Source: Hofstenia miamia (taxonomy: Eukaryota; Xenacoelomorpha; Acoela). From it: a stretch of DNA of 64,000 nt. The notes beneath the pieces are model-generated. The model worked only from the letters and a program-made list of their open reading frames with translations. It searched no databases and was not told the origin of the DNA. The DNA is taken from assembly GCA_004352715.1 (NCBI GenBank), contig SCFE01000001.1:7075972-7139971 (forward strand), written 5' to 3'. The translations under genes were made by a program, and so were the position numbers. Positions 25,896 to 39,616 of this stretch are shown here, one piece after another (position 1 is the stretch's first letter; every line of letters begins with the position of its first letter).

Positions 25896-28006
25896 TCCAC
25901 TCGCTTCCTTTAGAGTCGCAAGTCGTCCATTCTCGGGATTTTATTTTTCACCAGATATCTTTATTTCTAAATTAGTTAAATGCACTTATGTCTTCCAAAC
26001 GACCTGAGGATGAGCAATTCGCTTAAACTTTCACTTCGTAGTATAGTATTATTGTATTTTATTTTTGCACTAATGTAGAATTCTTCTGTATTATAAAAGC
26101 TATATTTTGCTTCTCTTGAGTTGATCTCAATTTCCATCTGACCCTGTGAACCTGAAATCTCGTGTTCTTCATCTTCCAAAGAATTTTCAATTGAATGCAT
26201 TATAATTTTTATTTGCGGAATGCGTAATTGACATAATGGCGACTTGCAAGCTCAACCGAGCACCTCGGCTTCTCTTAGTGCATTTTAGAGTTTATTTAGG
26301 CACTGGATTTCTTGCCTTATTTATAATGTAGTCATGCAATTTTGTTACTTATGCTTTCAGGCATGATCAAGGCTTCCTCCTTTTACTAACTCAGTGTAAT
26401 CAATCAATCGTGTTAAATTGTTTGCATTTTTGCAATCTAATTTTAAATAATGCTTTAGCTTTGTTCACTTTTGTATTGTCAAATTTTGAAGCGTTTTTGA
26501 TTTTAGTAAACTACATTTTTCGATATCTTTTATTTTCCTTTTCGAACAGATTTGCATTTCTTTCTTTATCATAGATTCCAAACAAATTATATCACCCTAC
26601 CCTATTCTTATCCTGAAATGCAGATCTGTTTATGAATTAATACATTTACCACATGTATTTATTATTTTTTCCCATTATTATCTAGCATGTACTACCCAGT
26701 TAAAATCATTATTTATTTATTTGAATATATTGTAATTTTCCCATTAAAATGCATGGTCTTCTTTAAAATTTACCCTCTAACAAGTGATCAGAGAAGCATT
26801 CTATTAATTAAATAGAAAATATGTCAAGTGAAAAGCGGAAATAACTCTCACCTTTGCATAAACTTTTTCAAAGTATTTTAGCAGCTAACGACGTGTTTGA
26901 TAAGAAAAAATATTCATTCTCCTTTTGAATCAATTTTGCGGTAGTGTCACAATTTCTAAGTGAATTCACTTTAATATTCTTCACACGTCTATAAAAACAT
27001 AGTATACATTTCTCTACAGTCATATCATTACACGCATTTTAAACTGTGTCATATCCCATTTTTATTTATTTATTGTTTTGCATCTGTAGCTTAATTTTAT
27101 TTTGTTGGTTTAACCGATTTAAATTTAACATTTACGATTTTCCGAGCTTTCAATTCTGGATTTTCGCATAAAATTTGATATATCAGTGTATGTAGACACT
27201 GTCTTTACTGTATGCAAATTTTGAATACTTTAATTGACTCAATGCGTTTTATGCACTGTCAGTCGTTTGCTGGAAATTATGGACTTTTTTGAACATTTAA
27301 TATGCTGTATATTGACATATTTAAACTGTACAAAATTGGTTTAGCCCTTCCAAAATTATTTAGATTAGATTTAATGTGGTATATCCAGTTCCAATATGTA
27401 GTGCATGTGAAATAATTTGTCAAACGTTTTTATTAACTAGGCCCAATCCCTTCTCTCTTAGATGCAAGTTGCATTAATTGATTCAATGACAATTTTTTTC
27501 GAAGTTTTAAAGAAAAAGTTTTTACTTGGAGTTTTTTTGACTAACTACTACATTAATATTCGAAGGCAATTTACATTTTAGACAGGCTGTTAAAAGTCAT
27601 TAATCACAAATCGAGGAGCATACAAAAGTGATATCGTTATATTTTGCATTTGTAAATAAATCATGGATACCTGCCACCTCTAATTACCACAATCACTTAT
27701 TTATCTTACCATAAAAAGGTGCCGTGTTTTTATCAAAGCTTGCTTATCGAATATTATTCTTGATTAATTCTCCGCTTTCTAAATATTTATCGCAAACTGA
27801 TTTGAAGCTTCCAGTAAAGTGCTATCTTTATTTTTTGGAAAAAAATATAGTATTATTCGGAACATTCTACAGATGTTGTGTTTGACTTTTAGTGTTTCTT
27901 ATCAATTAATTTTTATTACTCGTAAACACTTGCCAATAGACACCAATTAAATTTTAAAATGTTCAATTGTTATACTTAATATAATAGAGTAAATTTAGTG
28001 TAGTAA

Positions 28007-28007
<1 letters not shown>

Positions 28008-28053
<46 letters not shown>
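28008..28053. repeat. AT dinucleotide microsatellite
   Basis: A 46-base uninterrupted AT alternation. Confidence 0.92.
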
Positions 28054-28055
<2 letters not shown>

Positions 28056-30666
28056 TGAACATAGGTGTTTCGTCAAAGTGTAAAGGAAAGCATGCATGCA
28101 ATTGTGCTTGGAAGTGACATTCCGAGAAATTTCTGATTTCTTGTCTTTAAAAATCAATAAAAGTTCTACGACGATGAAAAGAGCAGAAAATATTTCTTAA
28201 AAACAATAGCGAATTAAGTCAATATCAATTGAGAGTAAAAGCATTCCAAACTTTTATTTAAATCATGATAAACAACTACAGTTTAAGTGGCACTTTTCTC
28301 AAAGTTTCTTTTGATCGATTTCTGTAATGGAATGTTTCTATTTGAAAATTTTTAGTTATTGCCCCATTAACCAAACGTTTTTAACAGATTTTGTGAATTC
28401 ATATTTTGTAATTTGGCCCTTTGTAGGCTCTGACGTGGCCTGGTTCAATACTTCCAGGTAATTGGCAATTGATCATGCTGGCTTTCCTACAAAATATCTA
28501 TATTCTCGAATACATCTATTTTTGCTAGATAAAGATATTGAACTCAGGTCTGAAAGTTTTAACTACCACAATTCAAGGCAAGATCATTGTCTCTGACCTA
28601 ATTTGCAAGTTCCATGTTAACTCAATAAATAAACCATATATTGGCCTGATTCCAGCCCTGTTGGATATATTAAGATCACAACAAGGTGATACTTCATATT
28701 TAGTTCCACCTTGGGTCAAACCAATTGCTTAGCACTTTGCTAGTGAGGCCCACAAATATTTTTGATTGTTCGTAATGTTTAAACGTTAAATGTGTTGTCA
28801 AATATGCATACTTAGGGGTCAGCTGACCACGCACATGATGCTAAGTTTTTAAATATTTCTTTACTAACTCTAGTTGTAAATCAATACTACGAGAAATATT
28901 GTCAGTCATTTATCGAAGTGATTTAGATTTCTTTGTTAGCATTAAACCATATTAAGCAAAGCGACAGGCCACAGCATGGCTGCCAATTCGCAAATATATA
29001 GCATTCTATTTTAGTCTGTTTTATGTATTTAAAATCGTTTAAGTACCTACCTAAGAATAATTGCTTTTATTTTTTATTATGATTTAACAACACTAAAATA
29101 ACACTATCTTGTTCTCTTTTTTCGAGTTTTGTGCTAAGGTTTGGTATATAATATGAATGTGATAACTTCAAATCGAAAACGTATTACAGTATGACTAATT
29201 ATATTATACAAGCATTTGAAGGATTTATTCTCTTTTGCAGGGATCACAGTTTTATGTTTAGAAATTTTTTCTTTTTGTTTAAAATTTATTTTTACCGCCA
29301 TACAAATCTCGAAACGTTTTTTCCAACACCGTACTTATTTTTACACACTTGCGAATTACAGGAAGCAATTGACATTTTTGTGAAATTTCATTGAGAGCTC
29401 TTCAGGTTATTGGACAACGATGTCAATGTGTGATGTAAAGACCATCCAAGTCCTTTTGCAATGGAGGGAGCTAAATCCCCTGTTTGTTTGATGAAGATTG
29501 TCTGCATTAGTGCGTGATTTCCGTCAATTTCAAATGGTTGAACTGGTGAAGTATTCTGTGTTTAAATTAAGACTTGAGTAATAGGCACCAAACGCATTTT
29601 GATTTGGAGACAATTGTCTTTAGATTTATTTATTAAGGTTTTTCCATATCTGTCTAAACATTTATAATGGAGAAATAAATTAAATAGTATTTCGTTATTT
29701 ATTGTTATTAATTTGATCCGAGACAGTTATTTATGCTAAATGTCCCATTTTGACCTAATACCAACATTTAAATATAATTCCTCATTTTATTTTTCATCGA
29801 CCTATGTGTAGTCTAACATACCTGCTATCAATATTTAATGTCCAGGAAAAATAGTTCTTCTCACCTATAAATAATGTGCAATCATTTGCATAGGCTATTT
29901 TTGTAATCGAATTTGCTGTCAGTATTTGTTTCACCTTTACTCTAAATTATTATCAAACACAAATGATTTGGACACAAATTTATTTTAAAAAATGAATACT
30001 TGTAAGAAGATTTTTTGATGTTTAGCTTAATTGTTTTGCATAGTCAATGATATTGCTTCCAAATAGTGGTGCACAGTTTCATTGCCTCCAACAATTTCTA
30101 TTCGTCTTCCTTCTTATGGAAGAAAATTTTAAATAGATTTTTGGTTGATTAGATTTTGATCACTTCTTAAATTAATGGATCTACAAAACCTATGAAACAA
30201 TGAATGTGTTCTGTGATCTTTCATTATCTGATTTTGCGAATATTGAATAATCTACTTTTTCCTTTATTGCATTTTTGTAGAATTATGAAACCGGTGTCTT
30301 CATTTCAGAAATTATTACAGAAGATGTTTTCAGATTGTCATTTAGTAGGCTTTTTTTTGGTTTAGAAGTTGCAATGTTTGCACTGCAGTTCGTTGTGATT
30401 TAGATATTTAAAGTTCATACAATATTCCATCCACCGATGGGATTCCAACGTTCTTCACATTAATGCATTTGCAATTGTTGCAGAATTTGTGTTTAACAGT
30501 TTCTTATCTTTAAAATGTAGTCCTTAATTCGTATGATAGAATAGATAAATTTTTGAAATGTGTTATTCCTTTGCTAGAAATAGAAATAGGTGAGATAATA
30601 AAATACTGACATGGGTAAAAAACGATGGCTAAAGTCAATTTTATTATTTTGCTTTTATATCAACGA

Positions 30667-31060
30667 CAAAAACATTACCTTTTGGAGAGTTTTCGCTTCA
30701 AGTTTGCAGCATTTAAATTGTTTGCTTCTATATGATGTAAATAGTTCATAAAAAGGCCTTTTTCACTTTTAGAAATTCTATTCCAAGATTTTTTGTAGAG
30801 CTCTGTACCTAAAACAGCTTCTTTAAATTGGTGCACAACATGCAAAGTTCGTCTTGTTTGCTTGTGATGTAGGATGTTGTACGCTTACTTTACCTCAGAA
30901 AGAATCATTCCATCTTCTAAGCCACATAACCAGTCAAAGTTGGAATCCCAAATCTTAGCAATGTACGTGCCACATGATGCCCCCAAGAGCGAAAACATGT
31001 AACTACTGGCCATTGCAGATAACAAACTGAAGTACTTGTTGCCATTGTGTACTTTGTTTA
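30667..31060 (-). pseudogene. Possible decayed coding sequence, unidentified
   Basis: On the minus strand one frame reads from about 31060 to 30670 with a single stop near 30887. The segments include FSLLGASCGTYIAKIWDSNF and AYNILHHKQTRRTLHVVHQF and have a more protein-like residue composition than other open frames here. The piece GTYIAKIWDSNFDWLCGLED resembles a WD40 blade ending, but that is weak. It could be a retrocopy, a transposon fragment or chance. A GTAATG sequence follows the last codons. No neighbouring exons were found. Confidence 0.25.
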
Positions 31061-34000
31061 CATTGTATTAAGTAAACAAATTCCTAAAATTCCTTTATTT
31101 TGGAAGATTTACTGTATATAGATGAAATAGGTGATATAAGAAAATTGGCAAAATAGATAAAATAGGTAATTATAGGTTGAAACCTATTTTTACATTCTCT
31201 GATTCTTAGTATTTCAATAGTTTAAAAATGGAGTATATTTAACAATTTAGCAACCCCGTGTTGTTTAGCATTATTTTTTTAAAAGTTAAGGCGTTGTTGC
31301 TAGCTAGTTGCGTCCAATGTTGTTTTAATAATATTCTTTCTCTTATAAAATCATTATAAATTATTCTAAGTATGTCTAATAAATTTCAAATCAAATTACT
31401 TTCCCGCGATAAATAATTAATTTTTAGTGGCCTGCAATGATTTGGCTTAAATTCCCACTTGCTGTTGTTTTGAATTAGCTCTATGTGCTGTTCTTCGCTG
31501 ATTGGCTGCTGCCTTCACAAATATTAATTTCTCGACTGCTTGTCACGGTTGAGGCAAGAGATATTGAATTGTTGAATCAGTGCATAGTTAAAGTGACATG
31601 AGGAGCCCTCTGGCTTGAAATGCATCTAGCATTACAAAAGATTTTACCAAATTAACGTGAAAAAAGATTAAAATTTTATTAAAAAAACATTTGTATTTTA
31701 TTTGAGTCAAGGTTTCCATTTGAAAGGCAATCTAATTCTACAATAAATGAGTTAAAGCAAAGATAAAAATTAATTTAGACTTTAAAGGCTGTATATTTTT
31801 AGCATTCATTTACCATTCAATGCTTTAAAATTTCAATGCCTTTTAAACGTTGACTACTCATTTCTTCCTCAGGTTTAAGTGATTATTTAATTTTCCTTGA
31901 AAAATAATCACCATATATTTCAACCAAAACACTAATATCACCTCATCTCATGTTTTATCTAGATTTACTACTTGTTACCATCTAGATCCAATCGATTTCG
32001 ATCACCTTCTTTGGTGAAGTTGGCATGGCCAATCAATGTCCAATATTGCATTTATTATTCAAATTAAATACATATTTGCGTCTTTTTACATAATCAATTA
32101 GTAGGATCTAACCTTACACATGCAGAGAATCAATTTGCACTTAGAATTAAAGTTGCATTGAATATTACCCTATGTTTGATTATTTTCCTTGAGTTTATGC
32201 GAAATCTTTACCATCAAATTTCAAAGATTCATGACTTGATTTGAACGTAATTCGTTGTGATGGAGAAATTTAAGAAGCATTGCTTATTAGTACACTTTTT
32301 GCACGGAAAATATCATTGTATAGTCATTTATGACATAGTTTTGAATATGTTAACGTGCTGCTTGATTATTAACCATGCTAATTAACATTGTAGTAATATG
32401 TAATGTTAAAATAAGTTATCTTCGACCAGTAAACATGCTTAAGTTGATGTGATGTCTAGTCCAATAATGATTTTCACAATTAATTGCGTTACACATTCGA
32501 ATAGCTTGTTAGGCCTATAAATTTTTAGTTGCCAAAAATCATATCTGATATGATCGTGATAAAAATTACAGGTGAGGATCCACGTATAAATTATTGTATT
32601 ATCTATAAACAACTTGCAGTGATTTCCATAAAAACATGAATATGTATAGCATATACATTTTCAAAGACCCACTAAGCACACAAACGGTTCCTTTAAATTA
32701 TCATGAAAACTAAATTTTTTTAAATATTCTAAGTTTATCGACAATTTTTAAGTTTAGTTGCATTTACTAGGGATTCAAAGTCAAAATATTTTCAAAATTC
32801 TCCTTTCATATTAGTTTTTATTGGTCTTGTTGTAAATTAATTCTAATGAAAATTTGATAGCCACCGTTTACTTTCTCATGGTTGAAATTTTAAGTATGAG
32901 TAATTTGTAACACTTCACTGTTTGATTTTACTAGAAGATAATCAACTATATTGTAAATCAAATGTGCCATTCGCTTTCATTTTTGATAAATCCTTAATCC
33001 AAGCTATTTACCAAGCTAAACAATCCGGTTCGCGGAAAATTTTCACTGCGCTATTTCTCGTTCAATCGAGTGTTTTATGTTTACACAGACTGTGCAGCGG
33101 GTCGATACTAATTAATTCATTTTGCAATGTATTTACCTTTATTATTCTCCAGGACTTTTCTCATTTAAATTTTGTGCTCCAGTTCCAACCGTTGTTAAAA
33201 TCTCTAATATTTTTTCAATTCTTATAACTTTTACCTCTTTTAATATTGCACTCGTTTAGTAATATCCAAAAAATCACAAATAATTGTGGTGAAAAATCGT
33301 ACAGGTGTGAACATTTTTCAGATTAGTGTGAATTGCCAACAGTTTGTATTATAACGGTCATAATGTATACCTAACTGGTTTCACACCAACTTTTAAGTCA
33401 TCACTTCTATAGGTGATATTTGAATCACGTGGTTGTTGTGTGAGGAGAGAGATAATTTAATTGATAGTATAGGAATCAAATCTATGTATATTCTCTTTAG
33501 ATAATAAGAATTTCTCTTTTTTAATGGCTTCACATAAAATTCAAACGACTTTTAGATATGTAAGTTTTTAAAATTCATTAATAATTTGTAGTTTGATTTT
33601 CAAAAATTATTGTGACCTTTTATGCAACTGAAAGGCTGAAGTATTGTCATCCACTTAGTGTTTATCTCGTAAATTTAATTTAGTTAAATGTAAATTTGTT
33701 TAATTAATGGGTAGACCCATAAGCGCATTGTACACAATTGAAATCAGAGTGAGCTATTTTCCAGTAATCGCACGCTCTCTCTCACTCTGGAATGTATCAC
33801 TGATTTCTCGCCTGGAACATTTTTAATTCAAAAAATATATCCTTTGCCAACTCCACAGATAATGACTCATGCTGCTCGTAATTTTTTATTAGTTTTTCGT
33901 CATTACATCCTCAGAAATTGTGCAAAATAATTTATTATGGAGGATATCCCTTTGTAGTCATTAAATTGCTTTTTATTTCCCACTATATTTACACGTTGAT

Positions 34001-35089
34001 TTCTCTTATAAACCAATTGCTATTAACACGTGTTTTTTATAAAATTTAAATACTAAACACACATTTAATATATTGTATATACATTGCTCCCAGGAAGTCT
34101 GGGCACACCTGATCTATGCCGTTATCTCTTAACATCAATGCCACGACATGTTATCAGCTAATGGAAACCATACTATGTATTAGCAATGTTTTTTTCGTAT
34201 TTTATTAATTAAGTTTTAAAATTCAAAGTAATTTTACACTAGAAGTCATTTTTTGTTCATCTCTTGCTGTAAGCATTAATTTTAAATTGGTAATAAAAAA
34301 GGTATTGCGGTTGATTATCTCCCCATTCAATTACAATTTTTTCATTACAATTTACCTATTCTCTTCGCAGGAAAAGCAGAACAGTTTGAAATCTTATTGA
34401 ATGGAGTATTTAAAAAATCGTTCCCATTCAAACTTTATACTGGAATTTATTGAAATCGAATTCGAATGTGAAACCTCGATGAGTTTCTTTTTTTTCATTT
34501 GAATGCCTTCAGCCCCATCACACTCTACGAATAGGCCCTAATTTTTTATATTTGTTGATTAATAATTATTTTTTGTGCATTTTTTTAAAGTTAGACGTAT
34601 TGGATTTTGAATCTACAGATAATTTTTTCAGCATTAGAGGGTTTCATGGGAATATTGCAACTTTTTGATTGTATTTTAGCATGATTAGCAATTTAATATT
34701 GTTCCATTAATGTGAAGTTGCGCAAATCAAGAATTGATGGTTTATTAAAACTAGTGACACATAAATTCGCATAAGTTGGAAGCTAAAAAAAAGTTTTGAC
34801 ATCCTCCTTTTTCTGATTGGGAATTGGTTAGGCCTTCATACCTCGCGACATTGCCTTATTATTGTTGAATTTTTAAGTAAAACACGATAAGTCAATGATA
34901 TGTATTGTTATGATTACACGTACATTGTTTGATAAGATGTTTCTAAATTTATTGATCTAAATACTTTTGGATTTTTATTGGTTGAATTCCGATAATGGAA
35001 CCTTGTATTTCTTAAGGCGTGTTTTATTTATTTATTTATGTTATCCATGTGCTAGAGATTACACAGTCTGAATTATTTTTATATTTTAG

Positions 35090-35205
35090 ATTATGATGAT
35101 ATGTCCTTGTTGCCCAAATCTAATGATGAGGTGTGGGTGAACTTTGAAGTCATCGATCCTACTCGACATCCGAGTGGATTCACTGTTTACAAGATTGTTG
35201 GACAT
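35090..35205 (+). CDS. PX-domain protein (RPS6KC1/SNX15-like), exon 1
   Basis: A good acceptor (TTTTATATTTTAG) precedes 35090 and GTAAGT follows 35205. The preferred start is ATG 35101, which leaves about 14 residues before FEVIDPTRHPSGFTVYKIVG, the length seen before the PX domain in SNX15-type proteins. The segment matches the first strand of the PX domain in RPS6KC1/SNX15, with the D-P-x-x-H-P-x-G-[FY]-T-x-Y-K pattern. Two out-of-frame ATGs at 35093 and 35096 open a 15-codon upstream frame overlapping the start. The exon ends in phase 0. PX domains bind phosphatidylinositol 3-phosphate on endosomes; RPS6KC1 and SNX15 act in endosomal trafficking. Confidence 0.8.
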
Positions 35206-36715
35206 GTAAGTTTTTTCAATTTGATGCTCCCGTTTTATTATCAGAATCATATAGCAATCAAAGGAATGTTAACAAGATATTATTTCTTGAATTCTATAAG
35301 TCATATGGTTGGCATTCTTCCTTTCACTGAGAGTTTTCATTCCAATTTCTAACAATGTCAAAAAAACTTAGGTTGACTCAATCATCTGCTTTCAAACTCT
35401 TTAATTTTTCCATACATGTGGGTTCTGCGGGATCAGAATTTTTTGGTACCAGGCATATTTATTCCCAATTAATTTTTAAATTTTTATGGTTTCTTCAAAA
35501 AAATTGAATGTCTATAACCCGTTCTAATAAAGATATCCAAGATTTGTAAACGTAAACGCCACAAAATAGGGGGGTATCTTCTTTTTAATTTTCGCTCTTG
35601 ACCTGCGAGCAGTCGGTATCCCATTGAGAGATGCCGCTATTTCTGACATTGCGTTCAATGGGTTTATGGGTTTGGGTTCTCTATTTACATAAGAAGAAAC
35701 CACTAAAGTTAGTTATTGCTCTCATGGGCTTTTGACCTCCTGATCACCTTCACATTAGGAATTGTGATGATTTCAAAAGTTTAAAAAATAATGGAATTTT
35801 CAATGAAAAATGTTACTTCAGCCACCGCAAAACACGTTAGTTCGCATTGCGACCGAGCACGTTTATCAATAGATGCGTCCATATGTCAGGATTTCCAAAA
35901 TTACTTGAAAATATCGAAAAACAGTTTGTTCTTTATCATGGGCGTTAGGCAGTTCAAGGTTAAATTTTCTGACGCCATGGTCACATGTGATTTCACTGCA
36001 TAACTTACAAAAGTTATCTATAATATTAGAAAATCCATGGTCCCAGTTTCTTAATTTATAGTCGCAGTGCCATGTTAGCCTCAATCTCACTTGAATATTT
36101 AGTGTTTGATCCAAGTCCCATAGGACTGCATGGTTCCTCAGAATCCTAATTTGAATATGTCCTTATATTCTATTCTTGTCCAAATGTGGAATTGAACCCG
36201 TTTTTAACTGAGTTAAATATAACGCAGTTTGCAATAAATGCCAACTTCCTCGCGCAGCCGCTGCAGACAGTCCCAATTCAAGGTTATGAGAATCAAATAA
36301 ATTTTTTATTAGCAAATATAAAATCTCGCATTTTAAGAGGAAACTAATTTTTAAATTTGGTTTATTGAAATCCTTTATTATATTAACCGATTTTAAATCT
36401 CATTGCTCGGCGACAAATATTCAATTAAAATTTCAGTTTGTCTTCCATTGTTCGTTACTTCTTTTCAGAGGCAGTAGTTTATCTAGCCGTTTACATGCCA
36501 ATATGCAAATCGAATTACATGCAATGCCACATCGAGAGCATCGTCCCACAACCAATTTATCTTTAATGACACTGTATTTTAGTACTATACATTTTTATTG
36601 AAACATATGCGCATTGAAGAGTGAATGGAGAGGAATTAGTATAAGAATCGGTGCATCTTTAGGCTTACATACCACTTTTAAAACAATTCATTTTTTCTTT
36701 TCTTTGCCAGGAGTA

Positions 36716-36733
36716 TATATATATATATATATT
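36716..36733. repeat. Short AT microsatellite
   Basis: About nine AT units next to the end of the mariner remnant; it may mark the TA target site expanded by slippage. Confidence 0.85.
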
Positions 36734-37235
36734 AGTTTGTATGAAAAAAACATAATTTTCAGAATATATTTTATTGTGTGACATAGTGAACCATTTACAT
36801 GTTATACTTAAAATAGCCTCCTTGCTCTTCCACACAGCGCCTCATTTTTGCAACCAAGTGCTTATAGCATTCTGCAAAGTCGTCTCTAGTTAAATTGTTT
36901 AGAGGCAGCTTGTTTTAACTTGTCTTCCGTTTCAAGTACGATGCCCCTAAGATCGTTTTTGAGCTCCGAAAATGGCCAAAAATCACACTGATGTTTAATT
37001 CTGGCCGTTTCTCTCGGATCTTACGAATCACTCGTGTTCGAATGATGTCAATATATGTTTTACATTGGAAATATTTTTTTGAGATGTTTGCACCCTTCCA
37101 ACCATCTCGTACCAAAAAGTTTATAGTATATTTCATTTCTAATCGCAAGTCGTGTTCTTGTGGGTCAGCTGGAGTTTCCAACGCTGCGCTGAGGGGTGGA
37201 AGTGACCGTCGGGATCTCGTGCCTGTAGACGTCAT
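36733..37235 (-). mobile_element. Decayed mariner-family transposon, core deleted
   Basis: On the minus strand, fragments of a mariner transposase occur in the right order but in different frames. They are YIDIIRTRVIRKIREKRPEL, then CDFWPFSELKNDLRG with a continuation, then TRDDFAECYKHLVAKMRRCV ending GGYFKYNM and a stop near 36797. The usual segment between KRPEL and CDFW, which carries the second and third catalytic aspartates of the DDD triad, is missing. A terminal-repeat-like TTAGTTTGTATG lies at the 36733 end. The 5' part is eroded. Copy is inactive. Confidence 0.8.
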
Positions 37236-38626
37236 TTATCAATTAATCTTCACCAAAATTTACATGCACAGGCCTCAATGCTTATATTATCTGAAATTAA
37301 AATGAAAATAAATAGCTTTAATATTTTTAAGTACAGAACAAAATTTTCGTTTTTTTTCATACAACCTAATATATTTCCCGATGAACTGACTTATCTCGAA
37401 ATATGTGACTTCTCAAAAAGCGCATTTGCCATATTTGACCGCGGAATTCTAATTCAGTTTCATATTGATAAAAACGGTACAATTGTCTGTTTTTTCTCCT
37501 GAAACGTAAGAGTTACATATTTTGAGATGAATCAGTTTAGCGTACATGGACAGTATTTGTGTATATATGAAAACGGGTCTTTGGCGTTGAAATGAATTGG
37601 TTTAATCTCGATCTAACTATTCATCTTTATTCACGATTTAGATCACGTTGCCAATTGGGTCATAAAATTTACTCTTGTAATGTTAGCCTCCCACACTTAT
37701 TGTTACTGATGTGAATGTTGAGAATTGTAAAATTTGTAACAAGATTTAACATGTAAATTCAAACATATCCTTAAACAAAACTACATAAGTGCAGTAGTCA
37801 GAGACAGAGTTGGAATCAACTTTGTGAACGTCATTTAGGATATCATTCTAATATTACCGTTCTTAGAATAATATAGTATTCCTATATAGTAAATTCCTAT
37901 AATAATGTATGGTACATTTGCACGTGCATATTTTTTCACAATTCTTTACAATACGAAAATCCTGATTTAAATCAACAATAAACATTTCTTCTAGAATGAA
38001 TATACAATAGAAGACTTAATATAACTTGCCCTAGTTACGTGGTTGCCGTTTAACTTTGAGCATCAATTCAAATGAAATAAATATCATTTTTTAGAAACCA
38101 GTTGATATCAACAGAGTTTAATAAAATAGCAACAGAATATCCATGTAATTTTTTATAAAATAGTCGTACATATAAACTTCAAATTCGTTATTGGATTTTT
38201 TTTATCACATTGTTGTAAATCACTGAAAATCACATGTTGAATAAAAATACTGGAAATAGAAATGTTAGATAAATACTATAGACGACTTGGGAGTTTATAA
38301 TATTCATAAAATAAGCTAATCGTATTCCGAATAGTTGGAGTCAGGAGATACATAAAAACTGGTTCAGACCTCCCTACCCCATTTTTACGGCCCAAGCCAA
38401 GCGAGATCTGAAGAATACATTAGTCTGTTGGCGCATCAAGTTTCAGTACCTTATTGGCACTAAATATTGCAGGGGGCTGATAATACTGTTTACCTGTAAG
38501 TTATACTAAGTTATACAACAAATTGTAATGGCTAGGTTCAACACATTATTATGGTAGCAATTACCACTATCCAGCCGCTTTTGGCCCACGGTTCTCGGAA
38601 AATTTATTTCTCTGCCCATTCACAAC

Positions 38627-39616
38627 CAGGGTTGGAAAAAGCACCTGTTTAAAACGTTTTAATTGTTAAATTCAAAAAACATCAGGCACAAAGAAAAAGC
38701 GTTTAATGAAGCACAGCATCTAATTTTTTGTTTCCAGACGGTTTGACTATCATTATGGATGAAACTCAAGGTGCTGAACATCCGTTCTAGTGCAGCAAAG
38801 CTATCAAGCAGATTCAATTGATGGGAAGCACATGCATACGATATAATAGATGTCCAACTTTGAACAGTCAGTTTTCGCATTTTTTTCATGTTTTCTGCGT
38901 TGTCGCGTACAAATCCAACAATTTTGCAACCATTCTCCTCTTCAACGTTCTCGATGCTGCGTATGGCAGTGTATTTCAAAAATTGCGCTGTGTTAAGCAA
39001 CGTACGTATTTTTAGAATTTTGAGCTCAAAACCCCCAAAATGGACTCGCTGTTTACGTTTGTCCAGCAACCACTGAGAATGTCACTAATTCGCCTTTCAA
39101 GGCGTCCACAGCAGTTCCCTTGATATCAGCATAAACGTCGTTCAAAAGATCCCTTGCAATTCGCTTCCTGTTTGTAGGATGAGAACCCTGATGAAGAGCT
39201 CGAATCATAGCCTTGAATTTGGCAAACTTGATGAGTAAATGTAACGCGCAATTGCCTTATTACACCATGTGACTCCAGTTTGCCCTATTTTGGTTACGTT
39301 GTTGAATTGCAAGGCAAGTCTGAGTGAGCTTCGTGATAATGTTTTTTAACCTTTCGACTAGGGCCACCATCTATTTCTGACAAAGCTTGCATGCGGCTCG
39401 ATTTCCATGTCGTGTGTACTCCAACCATATAGCCTCGCGCTTACGTCCAGTTAGCATCATAAACAACACTGAAATGAGTCAAAAGTCCACGCACCACCAT
39501 CTAAAATTAACCAATCAGAACACACGCTATGGCACTATTTCAATATGAATTAAACATTGTTTTAAAAATGTTTTAAACGTGTTTAAACAAGCCTTGTTTT
39601 AAGCATTCCAGCCCTG
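38627..39616 (-). mobile_element. Defective hAT transposon (990 bp)
   Basis: The element starts CAGGGTTGGAA and ends with the reverse complement of CAGGGCTGGAA. It is flanked by TTCACAAC (38619-38626) and TTCACAAT (39617-39624), an 8-bp target duplication with one mismatch, as expected for hAT. On the minus strand it encodes a BED-type zinc-finger remnant (GRKREAIWLEYTRHGNRAAC then KLCQ) and a piece of the transposase with GFVRDNAENMKKM, typical of the DUF659 region. Stops and an internal deletion leave no intact transposase. Confidence 0.9.
38659..39069 (-). pseudogene. hAT transposase fragment
   Basis: An open minus-strand frame of 136 codons inside the hAT element. It contains GFVRDNAENMKKM and further on CASHQLNLL, both characteristic of the hAT transposase region with a catalytic D and the downstream C-x2-H-x-LNL motif. 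The full transposase is several times longer; the C-terminal dimerisation region is absent. It is a remnant rather than a functional gene. Confidence 0.85.

Larger units (their letters stand above)
25896..35089. other. Region between the two genes
   Basis: About 9.2 kb that includes the 3' untranslated region of the zinc-finger gene and the upstream region, and possibly 5' untranslated exons, of the PX gene. No convincing exon of either gene is visible. It contains an AT array at 28008-28053 and a minus-strand stretch at about 30667-31060 that looks like decayed coding sequence. Confidence 0.6.

Noticed and set aside
28538-28732. 64-codon + frame with a balanced residue mix
   Set aside because: No motif, no splice-bounded context and no recognised match, so not enough evidence for an exon.
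35791-36114. Overlapping 70- and 82-codon frames on opposite strands
   Set aside because: No splice support or recognisable motif; possibly a repeat fragment with GGTCCCAGT words.
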